Below, one piece after another: positions 26,485 to 35,969 of a stretch of 64,000 bases of DNA. Made by a program: the position numbers and the translations under genes. How positions within the stretch are numbered: the stretch's first letter is position 1; every line of letters begins with the position of its first letter. This DNA comes from Caballeronia grimmiae (lineage in GTDB: Bacteria > Pseudomonadota > Gammaproteobacteria > Burkholderiales > Burkholderiaceae): contig NZ_JFHE01000006.1 in the NCBI RefSeq assembly GCF_000698555.1, positions 124,001-188,000 of the forward strand. Reading direction: 5' to 3'. The notes below the pieces were generated by a model. The model had not been told where the DNA came from. It worked only from the letters and a program-made list of their open reading frames with translations, and made no database searches.

Positions 26485-26760
26485 ATGGAAAGCGATTACG
26501 AAGTGCTCTACAAGGGTTGCACGCTGTCGCCACTCGCTGTTGAGGACGGCCCGTTCTACACAGCGATGCTCATCATGCGCACGGCCGATGGCGAAATGCG
26601 CGCGAGCGGCGCGCTCGGCCAGTTTGCATGCGCGTTATCTGCAAGACGTTATGCGCTTGCCTACGGCATGGCAGACGTCGACCACCGCGAACCGCCGCTC
26701 CCGGACTGGCCACCAGTTCAGGCCAAGGCGGTAAAGGCTGCCCATCGCGCAAGGGTTTGA
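26485..26760 (+). CDS. Hypothetical 91-aa protein
   Basis: No family recognised. The 91-aa product reads ESDYEVLYKGCTLSPLAVED, then a beta-rich central part (FYTAMLIMRTADGEMRASG) and a basic tail. The pattern resembles small cytoplasmic Burkholderia proteins of unknown function that begin with a YEVxYxG strand. The upstream 127 bp is AT-rich, with TAGGGT repeats and a GAGAGAACGCGG ribosome region. It converges on the spherulin-like gene. Confidence 0.6.
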   Translation: MESDYEVLYKGCTLSPLAVEDGPFYTAMLIMRTADGEMRASGALGQFACALSARRYALAYGMADVDHREPPLPDWPPVQAKAVKAAHRARV

Positions 26761-26787
26761 TCCCGAAGCGCAAACAAGGCTTCCGCG

Positions 26788-27573
26788 TTACGGCGCGAGC
26801 GCGTCCGCGACCTCGCTGTTCCAGTACGCGGGAAGCGCCTTGTATGGATTCGGCAGCGTGAACGAAGTGACGTACACGCTTCCGGCACCATGCGTTTTTG
26901 CATACGTCACCACGCGCGGCAATTGCGCGGCGCTCACGTTATAGACGATATGCACGAACCGGCTCTTCGGATAAGCCGCCTGCCATCCCATCGTCTGATA
27001 GTTCGCATAGCTCCTCGCATTGCTTTCGAACACGACGAATTGATCGGCAGTCGGCAAGCTCGCGTAAAGCTCGGGGATATTCGTACCCGGATTCCCGATG
27101 ACCGTATAAGTCGGCTTCAGCCCCTTGATGTAGTTGTAGACCGACTGATAAAACTGGATATGCGACGCCTCGTTGTCCGCCGTCATTTCGTCGATGAAGA
27201 ATCCGTCGACCGCATATAGCGCGATATATCTATTGATGTCAGCCACGACCGCCGAAAGCGATCGCTTCGTGTAAGACGTCGATACATAGCCGATCACCTT
27301 GCCGCCCGCGGCGCGCAATCGTGCGATGGCGGCCGTGTAGTTCGCATCGGCGGTGATGCCTGGACCGCTATTGGGATTAAGAATCGCGGTGGTCGGTATC
27401 TTGCGCGCCGTTGCCGTGAGCGCGTCCCAATTCGCAACGCCTCTCGCTGCATCGAAATAGGCAGGCACGACCAACGTAACCGGCGCGCTCGCCGTACTCG
27501 CCGTCGTGCCCGCGAGCGCAGCGCCGCTGAACGCGATCGACGACACCACTATGCTCGCCTTGATGAATTTCAT
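26788..27573 (-). CDS. Spherulation-specific family 4 (spherulin-4-like) secreted glycosidase
   Basis: A 261-aa exported protein: signal peptide (MKFIKASIVVSSIAFSGAALA) and a TIM-barrel-like spherulin-4 domain with LVVPAYFD, TTAILNPNSGPG, VIGYVSTSY, VDGFFIDEMT (acidic catalytic-type pair after strand 4) and NPGTNIP. Spherulin-4 relatives include Sph3-type (GH135) enzymes that hydrolyse galactosamine-containing polysaccharide in fungi. Here it may remodel or attack such glycans outside the cell. It stands alone, with a hairpin upstream that also ends the LysR unit. Confidence 0.83.
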   Translation of the reverse strand: MKFIKASIVVSSIAFSGAALAGTTASTASAPVTLVVPAYFDAARGVANWDALTATARKIPTTAILNPNSGPGITADANYTAAIARLRAAGGKVIGYVSTSYTKRSLSAVVADINRYIALYAVDGFFIDEMTADNEASHIQFYQSVYNYIKGLKPTYTVIGNPGTNIPELYASLPTADQFVVFESNARSYANYQTMGWQAAYPKSRFVHIVYNVSAAQLPRVVTYAKTHGAGSVYVTSFTLPNPYKALPAYWNSEVADALAP

Positions 27574-27612
27574 TCGTCCTCCTTACGCCCGTCGTCGGAA
27601 TCGTGTCGATTG

Positions 27613-27633
27613 GCCCGCCTTAGTGCGGCGGGC
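27613..27633 (-). terminator. Hairpin downstream of the LysR pseudogene
   Basis: GCCCGCC and GGCGGGC form a 7-bp GC stem around TTAGTGC, between the 3' end of the leftward LysR pseudogene and the start of the leftward spherulin gene. There is no clean T run on the minus strand, so efficiency is uncertain. Confidence 0.45.
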
Positions 27634-27703
27634 AACTTTGTTATGCGTCACCGGATTACTCCGGCTTCGCCCGACGTATTAACGGCGTCGTGGTGCCGGT
27701 TCT

Positions 27704-28694
27704 TTAGTGCATCGGGCAATCCCTGGCGTCCGTTTTGTGCGCCGATTGCCCGATGCGCCCTCGCGAAACGGCCTTCATCGGCGCGAGCAAGCGTCGCGCG
27801 CGCTCGACTTCCTCCCCGAGTTGCTCGATCAGCCATCGCGCGACATGCCGCGTGCCGTCCGACGGATTCGACGAACGATATTCGAGCACGTAGTGGCAGC
27901 CCGTTTCAATATAGCGATCCCATGCGGGAATCACCTTGCCCTCGTTGAGCGGCGCGGCGATAGCCAGCAGCCAGCCGAGCACGACGCCCTGGCCGAGCAT
28001 CGCGCATTGCACGGCGAGACCGGGGTCCGTGTGATGCACCGCTTCACCGATGCCTTGATCCGAACGCCCCGTCGCGCGATGGAAATCCGCCCATGAATGC
28101 GTGGTCACATCGAGATGAATATAGGCATGACCTTCATGCGACTTCGGCGCATCGAGCGGTCCCGATTCAGCGAGATAGTTCGGACTGCAAACAGGAACGA
28201 TGATCTCGGGGCAAAGACACGAAGGATCGCTTTCCGAGCCGGGACCGTGCAGCCGGATTCCGAGTTCCGCGTCTTCGAGCGGTCCGTACAGGCGGCCCGG
28301 CATGACCTGCAGACGCAGATTGATCGACGGAAAGCGCTTGCGAAAGTCCGCATAACGCGGCAGAAGCCATAAGGCGGCGAAACCGCTTGCGAGCGATAGC
28401 GTGACGATCTCGCCTCGCGCATGATCGCGCTTGAGTTGGTCGATGGTGTCGCCGATCTGACCGAAACCGGATGCGACCGCACGTTGCAGCGTTGCGCCGC
28501 GATCCGTCAGGGTTAGCCCTAGCTTCGTGCGTTCGAAGAGCTTGAAGTCCAGCGCGTCTTCAAGACGCGCCACCCATGCGGCTCACCGCGACGGGCGTCA
28601 CGTTGAGTTCGCCGGCCGCCTTGGTGAAGCTCAGAAGCCGCGCGGATGTTTCGAATACGAGCAGTGCCTGAAGCGAAGGAAGTCGAAGACTCAT
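27704..28694 (-). pseudogene. LysR-family regulator interrupted by a one-base frameshift
   Basis: The first 40 codons, from ATG 28694, encode a LysR helix-turn-helix (SLQALLVFETSARLLSFTKAAG through VSRM). The frame then breaks: an extra G in the run at 28573-28575 moves the rest (VARLEDALDFKLFERTKLGL and the whole substrate-binding domain) into another frame ending at 27704. Removing one base gives about 329 aa of normal length, clearly paralogous to the LysR at 45944-46915 (both have FPSI[ND]LR and a PVC[SN]P segment). It is divergent from the N-demethylase gene. It may be a real recent inactivation or a sequencing error; the HTH and effector domains otherwise look intact. Confidence 0.85.
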
Positions 28695-28701
28695 ACAACA
28701 C

Positions 28702-28760
28702 CATGTTATGGGGCATGCATCGATTTGTAATTTGACGGCAGATATTGGTCTTCTTACCTT
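28702..28760 (+). promoter_or_regulatory. LysR-type box plus sigma-70 promoter of the N-demethylase gene
   Basis: TGTT-N11-ATCG (T-N11-A box) lies within CATGTTATG...TGCATCGATT at 28702-28725. Six bases follow, then -35 TTGACG (28732-28737), a 17-bp spacer and -10 TACCTT (28755-28760). The start codon is at 28791. The spacing is identical to two other promoters in the window, at 46921-46979 and 56279-56337. Confidence 0.65.
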
Positions 28761-28790
28761 GAGTCCAACGCTCAACTCATCTGGCAGGCC

Positions 28791-30845
28791 ATGACACCCC
28801 ACACCGATCACCGCGCCGCCGCACCCGCATCGTCGGACCCGTTGCTTCAGCCATTCGCCCTCAGGCATCTCGTCCTCAAGAACCGCGTCATGAGCACGAG
28901 CCACGCAAGCCGTCTGACGCGCGATGAATTCCCGCAAGAGGTCTATCAACGGTATCACGAGGAAAAAGCGAAAGGGGGGCTTGCGCTGACGATGTTCGGC
29001 GGTTCATCGAACGTCAGCATCGACAGTCCCAACACCTTCCAGCAGATCAACGTATCGACCGATGCCGTCGTGCCGCATCTGCGGCGCTTTGCCGATCGCA
29101 TCCACACGCATGGCGCGGCGCTGATGTGCCAGATCACGCATCTGGGACGCCGCGGCGATGCCTACACGGAGCCGTGGCTGCCGATGATCGCGCCATCGGC
29201 GGTGCGCGAAACGCTGCATCGCGCGATACCGCAGGCCATGCACGACGCCGACATCAGGCGCGTGATCCGCGACTTCGGCCTCGCGGCGAAGCGTTGCCGC
29301 GATGGCGGCCTCGATGGCATCGAAACGCATGCGGGCGGGCATCTCATCGGGCAGTTCATGGACCCGACCGTGAACCTGCGCACCGACAAATATGGCGGTT
29401 CGACCGCTAATCGCGTGCGCTTTGCGATCGAAGTCCATGAAGAGATACGCAAGCAGACGGGTGACGATTTCATCGTCGGCTTTCGCTTCGCGCTCGAAGA
29501 CGGATGCAGCTTCGAAGAAGGGCTCGAAATGTCGCGCATTCTGCAGAGCACCGGGCTAGTCGATTTCTTCAACGTCACGTTCGGGCGCATGGACACGAAG
29601 ATGTCGCTCGCAGTGAATCCGATGCCGGGCATGTTCGTGCCGTCCGCGCCGTGGCTGCCGAAAGCTGCGGCATTCAAGCGCGCAGTCGATTTGCCCGTGT
29701 TCCACGCGGCGAAGATCGCGGACCTCGCCACCGCACGCTATGCGATCCGCGAAGGGCTGCTCGACATGGTCGGCATGACGCGCGCGCATATCGCGGAGCC
29801 GCATCTCGTGAAGCTCGTCGAAGCGGGCAAGGAAGACGAAGCGCGGCCGTGCGTCGGCGCATCGTTCTGCCGCAATTTCCGCGCGACCTGCATCCATAAT
29901 CCGGCGACATCGCGCGAGACGTATCTCACGCATGACATTGCACAGGCGGCGCACAAGAAGCGGGTGCTGATCGTCGGCGCGGGACCGGCGGGTCTCGAAG
30001 CGGCGCGCATCAGCGCAAAACGTGGCCATGACGTGACCGTGCTCGAAGCCAATTCGACGGCGGGCGGACAGATGCTGCTCGCGGCGACGGGAAGCTGGCG
30101 GCGCGATCTCATCGGCATCGTGGACTGGCGCGTGTCGCAACTCGAACAACTCGGCGTCGACGTGCGCTACAACCACTATGCCGAACTGAGCGACGTGCTG
30201 AGTCACGGCGCGGATGCCGTCATCATCGCGACGGGCGGCCTGCCCGACCTCGATGCGTTGCCGGGCGGCGAACTCTGCAAGTCGGTGTTCGACGCGCTGA
30301 CGGAAACGCCGCCGCGCGCCGGCAGCGTGCTCGTGTACGACGGCACGGGCCGGCACAACGCCTATCTGTGCGCCGAGCGTTATGTCGATGCGGGCCTCGA
30401 CGTATCGCTTGCCTTGATCGACAGCACGCCCGCGCAGGAAACGGGCGGACGCGGCGACGATCAGGCATGGATGCGCCACATCGCGCGCTGGGACGTGCCT
30501 GTGCGGACCAATGTCGAACTGATCGAAGTCAGCGCGTCAGCGAGCGGCAAGCGGCGCGCGGTGTTCCGCCATCATCTGACGAACGAACTGGTCGAAGTGG
30601 AAGCGGATCATGTGGTCGCCGAGCGCGGCATGCTCGCCGTCGAAGACCTGTTCGAAGCCGCGCGCATGTATTCGGTCAACGACGGCTACACCGATCTCGA
30701 AGCCTTCGCGACAGCCAGGCCGCAACCCGCCGCACAGGAAGGCGAGGCAGGGCAGTTCCATCTATACCGCATCGGCGATGCAAGCGCGTCGCGCGACATC
30801 CATACGGCCATCTACGACGCGTACCGGCTTTGCCTCGCGCTGTGA
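28791..30845 (+). CDS. DgcA/trimethylamine-dehydrogenase-like N-demethylase (FMN, Fe-S, FAD)
   Basis: A 684-aa flavoprotein of the old-yellow-enzyme-derived family that includes trimethylamine dehydrogenase, dimethylglycine demethylase DgcA and N-methylproline demethylases. Residues 20-350 form the FMN barrel (LKNRVMSTSHAS, QITHLGRRGD, GLDGIETHAGGHLIGQF, LRTDKYGGSTANR). A short Cys cluster follows, CVGASFC then TCIHNP, with three cysteines and a shorter loop than in classic members. The C-terminal half binds FAD/NAD(H) (VLIVGAGPAGLEAARI). It probably oxidatively demethylates a secondary or tertiary amine or betaine-derived amino acid. The next gene, 52 bp on, encodes an ABC binding protein, which suggests uptake of the substrate. 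Confidence 0.83.
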   Translation: MTPHTDHRAAAPASSDPLLQPFALRHLVLKNRVMSTSHASRLTRDEFPQEVYQRYHEEKAKGGLALTMFGGSSNVSIDSPNTFQQINVSTDAVVPHLRRFADRIHTHGAALMCQITHLGRRGDAYTEPWLPMIAPSAVRETLHRAIPQAMHDADIRRVIRDFGLAAKRCRDGGLDGIETHAGGHLIGQFMDPTVNLRTDKYGGSTANRVRFAIEVHEEIRKQTGDDFIVGFRFALEDGCSFEEGLEMSRILQSTGLVDFFNVTFGRMDTKMSLAVNPMPGMFVPSAPWLPKAAAFKRAVDLPVFHAAKIADLATARYAIREGLLDMVGMTRAHIAEPHLVKLVEAGKEDEARPCVGASFCRNFRATCIHNPATSRETYLTHDIAQAAHKKRVLIVGAGPAGLEAARISAKRGHDVTVLEANSTAGGQMLLAATGSWRRDLIGIVDWRVSQLEQLGVDVRYNHYAELSDVLSHGADAVIIATGGLPDLDALPGGELCKSVFDALTETPPRAGSVLVYDGTGRHNAYLCAERYVDAGLDVSLALIDSTPAQETGGRGDDQAWMRHIARWDVPVRTNVELIEVSASASGKRRAVFRHHLTNELVEVEADHVVAERGMLAVEDLFEAARMYSVNDGYTDLEAFATARPQPAAQEGEAGQFHLYRIGDASASRDIHTAIYDAYRLCLAL

Positions 30846-30894
30846 CGGACCGACCCATCCATCCGCATGACGACATCACCGAGCGAGGCTGCCC

Positions 30895-32472
30895 ATGACA
30901 TTGCCGAAAGACTTCGTTGTCGCCGATCCCTCCCGCCGCAAGGCGATCAAAACGCTGGCCGCCGCGGGCGCCGCGACGCTCATTCTGCCGGGTGCATCGT
31001 CGCTTGCATTCGCCGCGACGGAAGCCGCGCCGCAACGCGGTGGACGCATTCGCGTTGCGCTCGCGAATCAGTCGCTGATGGACTCGCTCGATCCCGCGAA
31101 GGGCACGCATACCGGCGACTATTCGCGCGCCTATATGTTCTATAGCGGCCTCACCGAACTCGACGCCGACTTCAAGACGCAGAACGCACTGGCCGAGAAG
31201 CTTGAATCCGACGACTTCGTGAAGTGGAACGTTGCGCTCAAGCCCAACGTGCACTTTCACGACGGCAAGCCCTTCACTGCCGACGATGTCGTGTTCTCGC
31301 TGATGCGTCACAAGGACCCGGCGACGGCGTCGAAGGCGAAGTCCATCGCGGACGGTATCGCATCGGTGAAAGCGGCCGGACCGCTCAAGGTCGAGATCAC
31401 GTTGACGGAGCCGAACGTCGATCTTCCCGCGCTGCTCGCGATCCCGCACTTCGTGATCGTCGCCGCGAACACGACGGACTTCTCGAAAGGCAACGGCACC
31501 GGCCCGTTCATCTGCAAGGAGTTCACGCCGGCGCAGCGCTGCATCGGCGTGCGCAATCCGAACTTCTGGAAGCCGGGGAAGCCCTATCTGGATGAAGTGG
31601 AAGTCATCGGCATTGGCGACGATGCCGCGCGCACCAACGCGCTGCTCGCGGGCGACGTGCAGCTCATATCGCCGCTGCCCGCACGCGATGTCGACCGCAT
31701 CAAGCAGACCGGCAAGGCGACCGTGCTCGAAAGTCCGGCGCAGCTTTATTCGGACCTCGCATTGCGTCAGGACATGCTTCCGACCAAAAGTACCGACTTC
31801 AACGAAGGCATCAAATATCTGCATGACCGGCAGCGCATCGTGAACGTGATGCTGCGCGGCCACGGCACGCTTGCGAACGATCATCCGGTGCCGGAGTGGC
31901 ATCCGTATTTCATGAAGGGATTGCCGCAGCGCGCTTATGACCCGGACAAGGCGCAGTTCCACTTCAAGAAGGCCGGCACGCAGAGCGCGCGGGCGGAAAT
32001 CATCGCGCCGCCATCCGTGGAAACGGCGCTCGATTCCGCGATGCTGGTTCAGCAAGCGGCGAAGCAGGCGGGCGTCGACATCAACGTGCGCCGCGTGCCC
32101 GCCGATGGTTACTGGAGCACGTACTGGATGAAGTACCCGATGACCTACGGTTCCATCCTGCCGCGCCCGACGCTCGATCTGCTGTACACGCAGTTCTTCC
32201 GCTCGAACGCGAACTGGAATGAATCGGGCTGGAAGAACGAGCAGTTCGATCAACTGCTGGTGCAGGCGCGCCGCGAGCGCGACAATGCGAAGCGCAAGCA
32301 GATTTACGGCGATATGCAGACCATCGTGTACGAGAGGAACAGTCTCGTGATACCCGCGTTCATCAACTTCATCGATGCGCAGAGTTCAACGTTGCGTGGC
32401 TTGAAGGGCAGTCCGTCGGGCCGCGTGATGGGTTATCGCTTTGCGGAATTCGCGTGGCTTGCGAAGGCGTGA
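30895..32472 (+). CDS. ABC importer binding protein, peptide/opine family 5, Tat signal (first copy)
   Basis: Periplasmic family 5 solute-binding protein of 525 aa. The N-terminus carries a twin-arginine motif (SRRKAIK) and a hydrophobic stretch, so it is exported folded. Family segments include GGRIRVALANQS, LDPAKGTHTGDYSRAYMFYSGL, NVHFHDGKPFTADDVVFSLMRH and GTGPFICKEF. It is about half identical by eye to the second copy at 37351-38973 and shares its unusual short C-terminus (MGYRFAEFAWL). It has no permease of its own; it likely feeds the DppBC/DF-like transporter at 39053-42770. Cotranscribed with the N-demethylase. Confidence 0.92.
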   Translation: MTLPKDFVVADPSRRKAIKTLAAAGAATLILPGASSLAFAATEAAPQRGGRIRVALANQSLMDSLDPAKGTHTGDYSRAYMFYSGLTELDADFKTQNALAEKLESDDFVKWNVALKPNVHFHDGKPFTADDVVFSLMRHKDPATASKAKSIADGIASVKAAGPLKVEITLTEPNVDLPALLAIPHFVIVAANTTDFSKGNGTGPFICKEFTPAQRCIGVRNPNFWKPGKPYLDEVEVIGIGDDAARTNALLAGDVQLISPLPARDVDRIKQTGKATVLESPAQLYSDLALRQDMLPTKSTDFNEGIKYLHDRQRIVNVMLRGHGTLANDHPVPEWHPYFMKGLPQRAYDPDKAQFHFKKAGTQSARAEIIAPPSVETALDSAMLVQQAAKQAGVDINVRRVPADGYWSTYWMKYPMTYGSILPRPTLDLLYTQFFRSNANWNESGWKNEQFDQLLVQARRERDNAKRKQIYGDMQTIVYERNSLVIPAFINFIDAQSSTLRGLKGSPSGRVMGYRFAEFAWLAKA

Positions 32473-32484
32473 GCGTGCCTGGCT

Positions 32485-33357
32485 TTACCAGAGCGCCTGG
32501 CTCGTGAGGGCGAACTGCGTGAGCGAGGAATCGGTGGATGGCGTGCCGTTCAGCGCCATCTGCTCGATGGTATCGACGAGCGGCAGGCCCTGTCCTTCGA
32601 GCCACGCTGAAAGCCCGTAACGCAGCGGGGTATCGACGCGCACGAACATGCCAGCGTTCAGCGCGAGCCAGTAGCTGATCAACGCTTTCGCGCGGCTTTG
32701 GTCCGGCGATTCGGGCGCGATCACCGGGCCGATCACGTGGCCATCGCCGAAGCGCCGGAACAGCGCAAAGCCGATCAGTTCGCCATCGCGGTCCAATGCG
32801 ATACCGCTCGCGACATCGAGCAGGTGCGGCATCACTTTGGTGCGATCCATGCCGGTCGCGCGGGTCGCGAGATCGGCGAGACGTAGCGTGTCCTTCGCGC
32901 CGATCGGACGAAGCCGCTCGCCCGGCGGCAGTGAAACGAGCGGCGGCTGAAAGGCCGCGCCCTGATGTTGATGAATCGTATCGATGCGCGTGAAGCCGCG
33001 TTCTTCGCACAAGTGCCTGCCTTCATTGGATACATGACTGAGCAGCATGCGCGAGGGGTGCGCCGCGATCAGGCGGTCGAGCAATGCACGCCCGATGCCC
33101 TGACGTTGATGCTCGGGCGACACGATGAACATGCCGAGCGTGGCGGCGCTTTCGCCGAACTGCCAGGCGAGCGCGGTGCCGATGAGCGCGCCTTGCGCAT
33201 CGACAGCGGCAAAACCGCGGCCGAGACGTGCGGCGAAGCGCCAGTCGTCGGCCCGATGCCGCCATTTGACGGACATGGAAAGCGCATGCCCGGCGGGGAT
33301 GTCGTCGAGCGTGAAAGCCCGGTATTCGACCACATCGCGATTGTTCGAGTCGGGCAT
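32485..33357 (-). CDS. Tandem-GNAT acetyltransferase (paralogue of the gene at the window end)
   Basis: A 290-aa protein with two GNAT folds. The N-terminal one has the acetyl-CoA loop QRQGIGRALLDRL (about residue 90); the C-terminal one (about 150-285: GFALFRRFGDGHVIGPVIAP) is degenerate. ATG 33357 follows GAGGAG; the longer frame to 33474 was rejected. It converges on the first binding-protein gene. It is paralogous throughout to the gene at 63368. It may acetylate an amine or amino acid in the pathway, or detoxify one. The acceptor is unknown. Confidence 0.82.
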   Translation of the reverse strand: MPDSNNRDVVEYRAFTLDDIPAGHALSMSVKWRHRADDWRFAARLGRGFAAVDAQGALIGTALAWQFGESAATLGMFIVSPEHQRQGIGRALLDRLIAAHPSRMLLSHVSNEGRHLCEERGFTRIDTIHQHQGAAFQPPLVSLPPGERLRPIGAKDTLRLADLATRATGMDRTKVMPHLLDVASGIALDRDGELIGFALFRRFGDGHVIGPVIAPESPDQSRAKALISYWLALNAGMFVRVDTPLRYGLSAWLEGQGLPLVDTIEQMALNGTPSTDSSLTQFALTSQALW

Positions 33358-33603
33358 GCCGGCCTCCTCATTTTGAAGACTATTACCGTGACTGTGACAC
33401 CGCGCCGCGTGCATGGCTAGGACGATCTTCCTGTCCCACACAGGCAATGGACCGCGCGATGTGGTGCAACGCAAAAGCGCAGGTTATCGCGCCGACAACG
33501 CGCGCGCTGTGCTGTATCGGCAATTTTGTCGGCGATTTATGCCGGGCCTCCGGTCCTACGATGATGTCATGCCAACGCAGCATCCCGAGGAGGATTCACG
33601 CTT

Positions 33604-35082
33604 ATGGACCGTTTCGATCCCGCCAGCATCGGCATCAGGAGCGGGCACTTCATCGGCGGCGAACTGATCGATGCAGGCGCGTCGCGCATCGACGTCGCGC
33701 GGCCATCGGATGGCCTCACGTATGCATCGGTGCCCGTCGCCGATGACGCGATGATCGACTATGCCGTGCAGAACGCATACGCCGCGTTCACACGAAGCGA
33801 CTGGGCGCGCCGTGCGCCGCGCGAGCGCGCCCGCGTGTTGCGCCAGTTCGCCGATCTCGTCGCGGCCGATGCAGCGAATCTCGCGCCGCTCGAAGCCGTC
33901 GGTTCGACGCGTCCGGTGCGCGATGCGTACCACTGGGACGTTCCGTTCACCGCCGAGAGCATCCGCTTCTACGCGGAGCTTGCCGACAAGATCGGCGGCG
34001 AAGTGGCGGCGACCGATCATCGTCATCTCGGCATGACGATCGCCGAACCGTATGGCGTGATCGGCGCCATCGCACCGTGGAATTTTCCGCTCGTGATGGG
34101 CATATGGAAGGTTGCGCCCGCGCTCGCGGCGGGCAATGCGGTCGTGCTCAAGCCTTCGGAAATGACGCCGTTTTCCGCATTGCGGCTGGCCGAGCTTGCG
34201 CTGCAAGCAGGCGTGCCGCCCGGCATCTTCAACGTCGTTCAGGGCGATGGCCGCATCACCGGCGAGGCGCTCGTGCGTCATCCGCGCATCGGCAAAGTGA
34301 CGTTCACCGGCTCGACGCGCACCGGCGCCGCGATCATGGCCGCCTGCGCGGAAACGGGCACCAAGCCCGTCACGCTCGAACTCGGCGGCAAGAGCCCGCA
34401 GATCGTATTCGCCGATGCCCCGCGCATCGACGATGTGGCGAGACGCATCGCCGGCGCGATCACGGGCAACGCGGGACAGGTATGCGTGGCGGGATCGCGT
34501 CTGCTCGTTCAACGCGCGATAGCCGATGAACTGATCGAACGCATTGCGCAAGCCTTCAGCGAACTGAGGGCGGGACCGACATGGGCCGCAGGCGCGACCT
34601 TGCCGCCGATCATCTCCGAGCCGCAGGCAGCGCGCATCGATGCGATCGTTCAGCGCAGCATCGCGAGCGGCGCGACCTTGCGATACGGCGGCACACGCGC
34701 CGATGCGGCAACGCCCGGCGCATTCTATTCGCCGACCTTGCTCTGCGATGTCACGCAGGAAAGCGAAGCGGTGCGCAGCGAAATCTTCGGCCCCGTGCTG
34801 ACTGTCCAGTCGTTCGACACGGAAGAAGAAGCGCTCGAACTCGCGTCGCATCCCGAGTATGGACTTGCCGCCGGCGTGCATACAGCCGATATCGGCCGCG
34901 CGTTGCGCATGGTGCGCGGCATCGAAGCGGGCACGGTATGGGTCAATCGTTATGGACGCACCAGCGATTTCGTGATCCCCACGGGCGGGTACAAGCGCTC
35001 GGGCATCGGCAAGGATCTTGGCCGCCAGTCCTATGAAGCGAATCTGCGCTTCAAGAGTGTGCTCATCGACACGGAAGGCTGA
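33604..35082 (+). CDS. Aldehyde dehydrogenase, PuuC/betaine-aldehyde type
   Basis: NAD(P)-dependent aldehyde dehydrogenase of 492 aa that turns an aldehyde, probably an amino-aldehyde made by a neighbouring oxidase, into the acid. Motifs: PWNFPLVMGIWKVAPALAAGN (Asn of the oxyanion hole), FTGSTRTG, catalytic Glu in LELGGKSP, and catalytic Cys in GNAGQVCVAGSR. ATG 33604 follows GAGGAG. It stands 246 bp from the divergent GNAT gene and 197 bp before the HAD gene. The last segment, PTGGYKRSGIGKDLG, is typical of the gamma-amino-aldehyde branch. Confidence 0.9.
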   Translation: MDRFDPASIGIRSGHFIGGELIDAGASRIDVARPSDGLTYASVPVADDAMIDYAVQNAYAAFTRSDWARRAPRERARVLRQFADLVAADAANLAPLEAVGSTRPVRDAYHWDVPFTAESIRFYAELADKIGGEVAATDHRHLGMTIAEPYGVIGAIAPWNFPLVMGIWKVAPALAAGNAVVLKPSEMTPFSALRLAELALQAGVPPGIFNVVQGDGRITGEALVRHPRIGKVTFTGSTRTGAAIMAACAETGTKPVTLELGGKSPQIVFADAPRIDDVARRIAGAITGNAGQVCVAGSRLLVQRAIADELIERIAQAFSELRAGPTWAAGATLPPIISEPQAARIDAIVQRSIASGATLRYGGTRADAATPGAFYSPTLLCDVTQESEAVRSEIFGPVLTVQSFDTEEEALELASHPEYGLAAGVHTADIGRALRMVRGIEAGTVWVNRYGRTSDFVIPTGGYKRSGIGKDLGRQSYEANLRFKSVLIDTEG

Positions 35083-35102
35083 GTTGCACGACCGTGCATA
35101 AA

Positions 35103-35123
35103 AGCACACCGCATTTTGTGCTG
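35103..35123. promoter_or_regulatory. Inverted repeat with GCATTTTGTGCTG, candidate Lrp-type site
   Basis: AGCACA-N8-TGTGCT dyad upstream of the HAD/oxidase operon. The 13 bases GCATTTTGTGCTG (35111-35123) recur exactly at 62406-62418, upstream of the aminotransferase gene. A shared regulator, for example the Lrp-type protein at 60322-60819, is a reasonable guess. Confidence 0.4.
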
Positions 35124-35279
35124 TCGCGGAGCTTGAAAACGCATGACTTGTATCGTCGCAACGCACGCATTCGACGCCAGCAGTCATTTTTGCCTTGATT
35201 AAATTTTCTCGACAGTTCGCTGTTCCTTGTTTCCACCACTGAACTCCGGGCGGGTTCACTACACGACAGGACTGAAACC

Positions 35280-35948
35280 ATGATCGATTTCGAGCCGAAG
35301 TACATCACGTTCGACTGCTACGGCACGCTGACGAAGTTCCGCATGGCCGATATGACCCGCGAGCTGTACGCCGACCGCCTGAAAGGCGACGAGCTGGAGC
35401 AATTCGTCAAGTTCTTCGCAGGTTATCGTCGCGATGAAGTGCTCGGGGCGTGGAAGCCGTATCGCGATGTGATCGTCAATTCGGTGCGCCGGGCATGTGC
35501 GCGGATGAACGTCGAGTTCAACGAAGCCGAAGCCGAGAAGTTCTATCTCGCCGTGCCGACCTGGGGCCCGCATCCGGACGTGCCGGAAGGCCTCTCGCGG
35601 CTTGCGAAGAAATACAAGCTGGTGATTCTGTCGAACGCATCGAACGATCAGATTCAAAGCAACGTCGACCTGCTCGGTGCGCCGTTCCATCGCGTGTTCA
35701 CGGCGCAGCAGGCGCAGTCGTACAAGCCGCGCATGCAGGGCTTCGAGTACATGTTCGATCAGCTCGACTGCAATCCGGAAGACGTGCTGCATGTGTCGTC
35801 CAGCCTGCGTTACGACCTGATGACCGCGCATGACATGGGCATCAAGCACAAGGCTTTCGTGAAGCGCGGGCATGAGCCGGGCACGCCCTACTACGAGTAT
35901 TACGAAGTGGAAACCATCGGCGAGCTAGCCGGCCAGCTCGGTCTGTAA
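35280..35948 (+). CDS. HAD hydrolase, haloacid dehalogenase type II-like (first copy)
   Basis: A 222-aa HAD-superfamily hydrolase with the type II cap. The nucleophile is Asp12 in ITFDCYGTLTKF; motif II is ILSNAS; the Lys is in SYKPRMQGFEYM; motif IV is around HVSSSLRYDLMTAHDMG. By family it resembles L-2-haloacid dehalogenases, but such proteins next to amine oxidases probably act on another C-X or phosphate bond. A second copy (48166-48879) also sits directly before a PuuB-like oxidase, so HAD and oxidase seem to work as a pair. The substrate is unknown. Confidence 0.85.
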   Translation: MIDFEPKYITFDCYGTLTKFRMADMTRELYADRLKGDELEQFVKFFAGYRRDEVLGAWKPYRDVIVNSVRRACARMNVEFNEAEAEKFYLAVPTWGPHPDVPEGLSRLAKKYKLVILSNASNDQIQSNVDLLGAPFHRVFTAQQAQSYKPRMQGFEYMFDQLDCNPEDVLHVSSSLRYDLMTAHDMGIKHKAFVKRGHEPGTPYYEYYEVETIGELAGQLGL

Positions 35949-35969
35949 CCGCACTCCCTCACGCGAGCA

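Noticed and set aside
33556..35259. Very long open frames antisense to real genes, e.g. 33556-35259, 51833-53599, 30676-32253, 41418-42953, 37612-39027, 60746-62314.
   Set aside because: GC-rich coding DNA leaves the antisense frame open. The products are Arg/His/Ala-rich without motifs, and the opposite strand carries recognisable enzymes.
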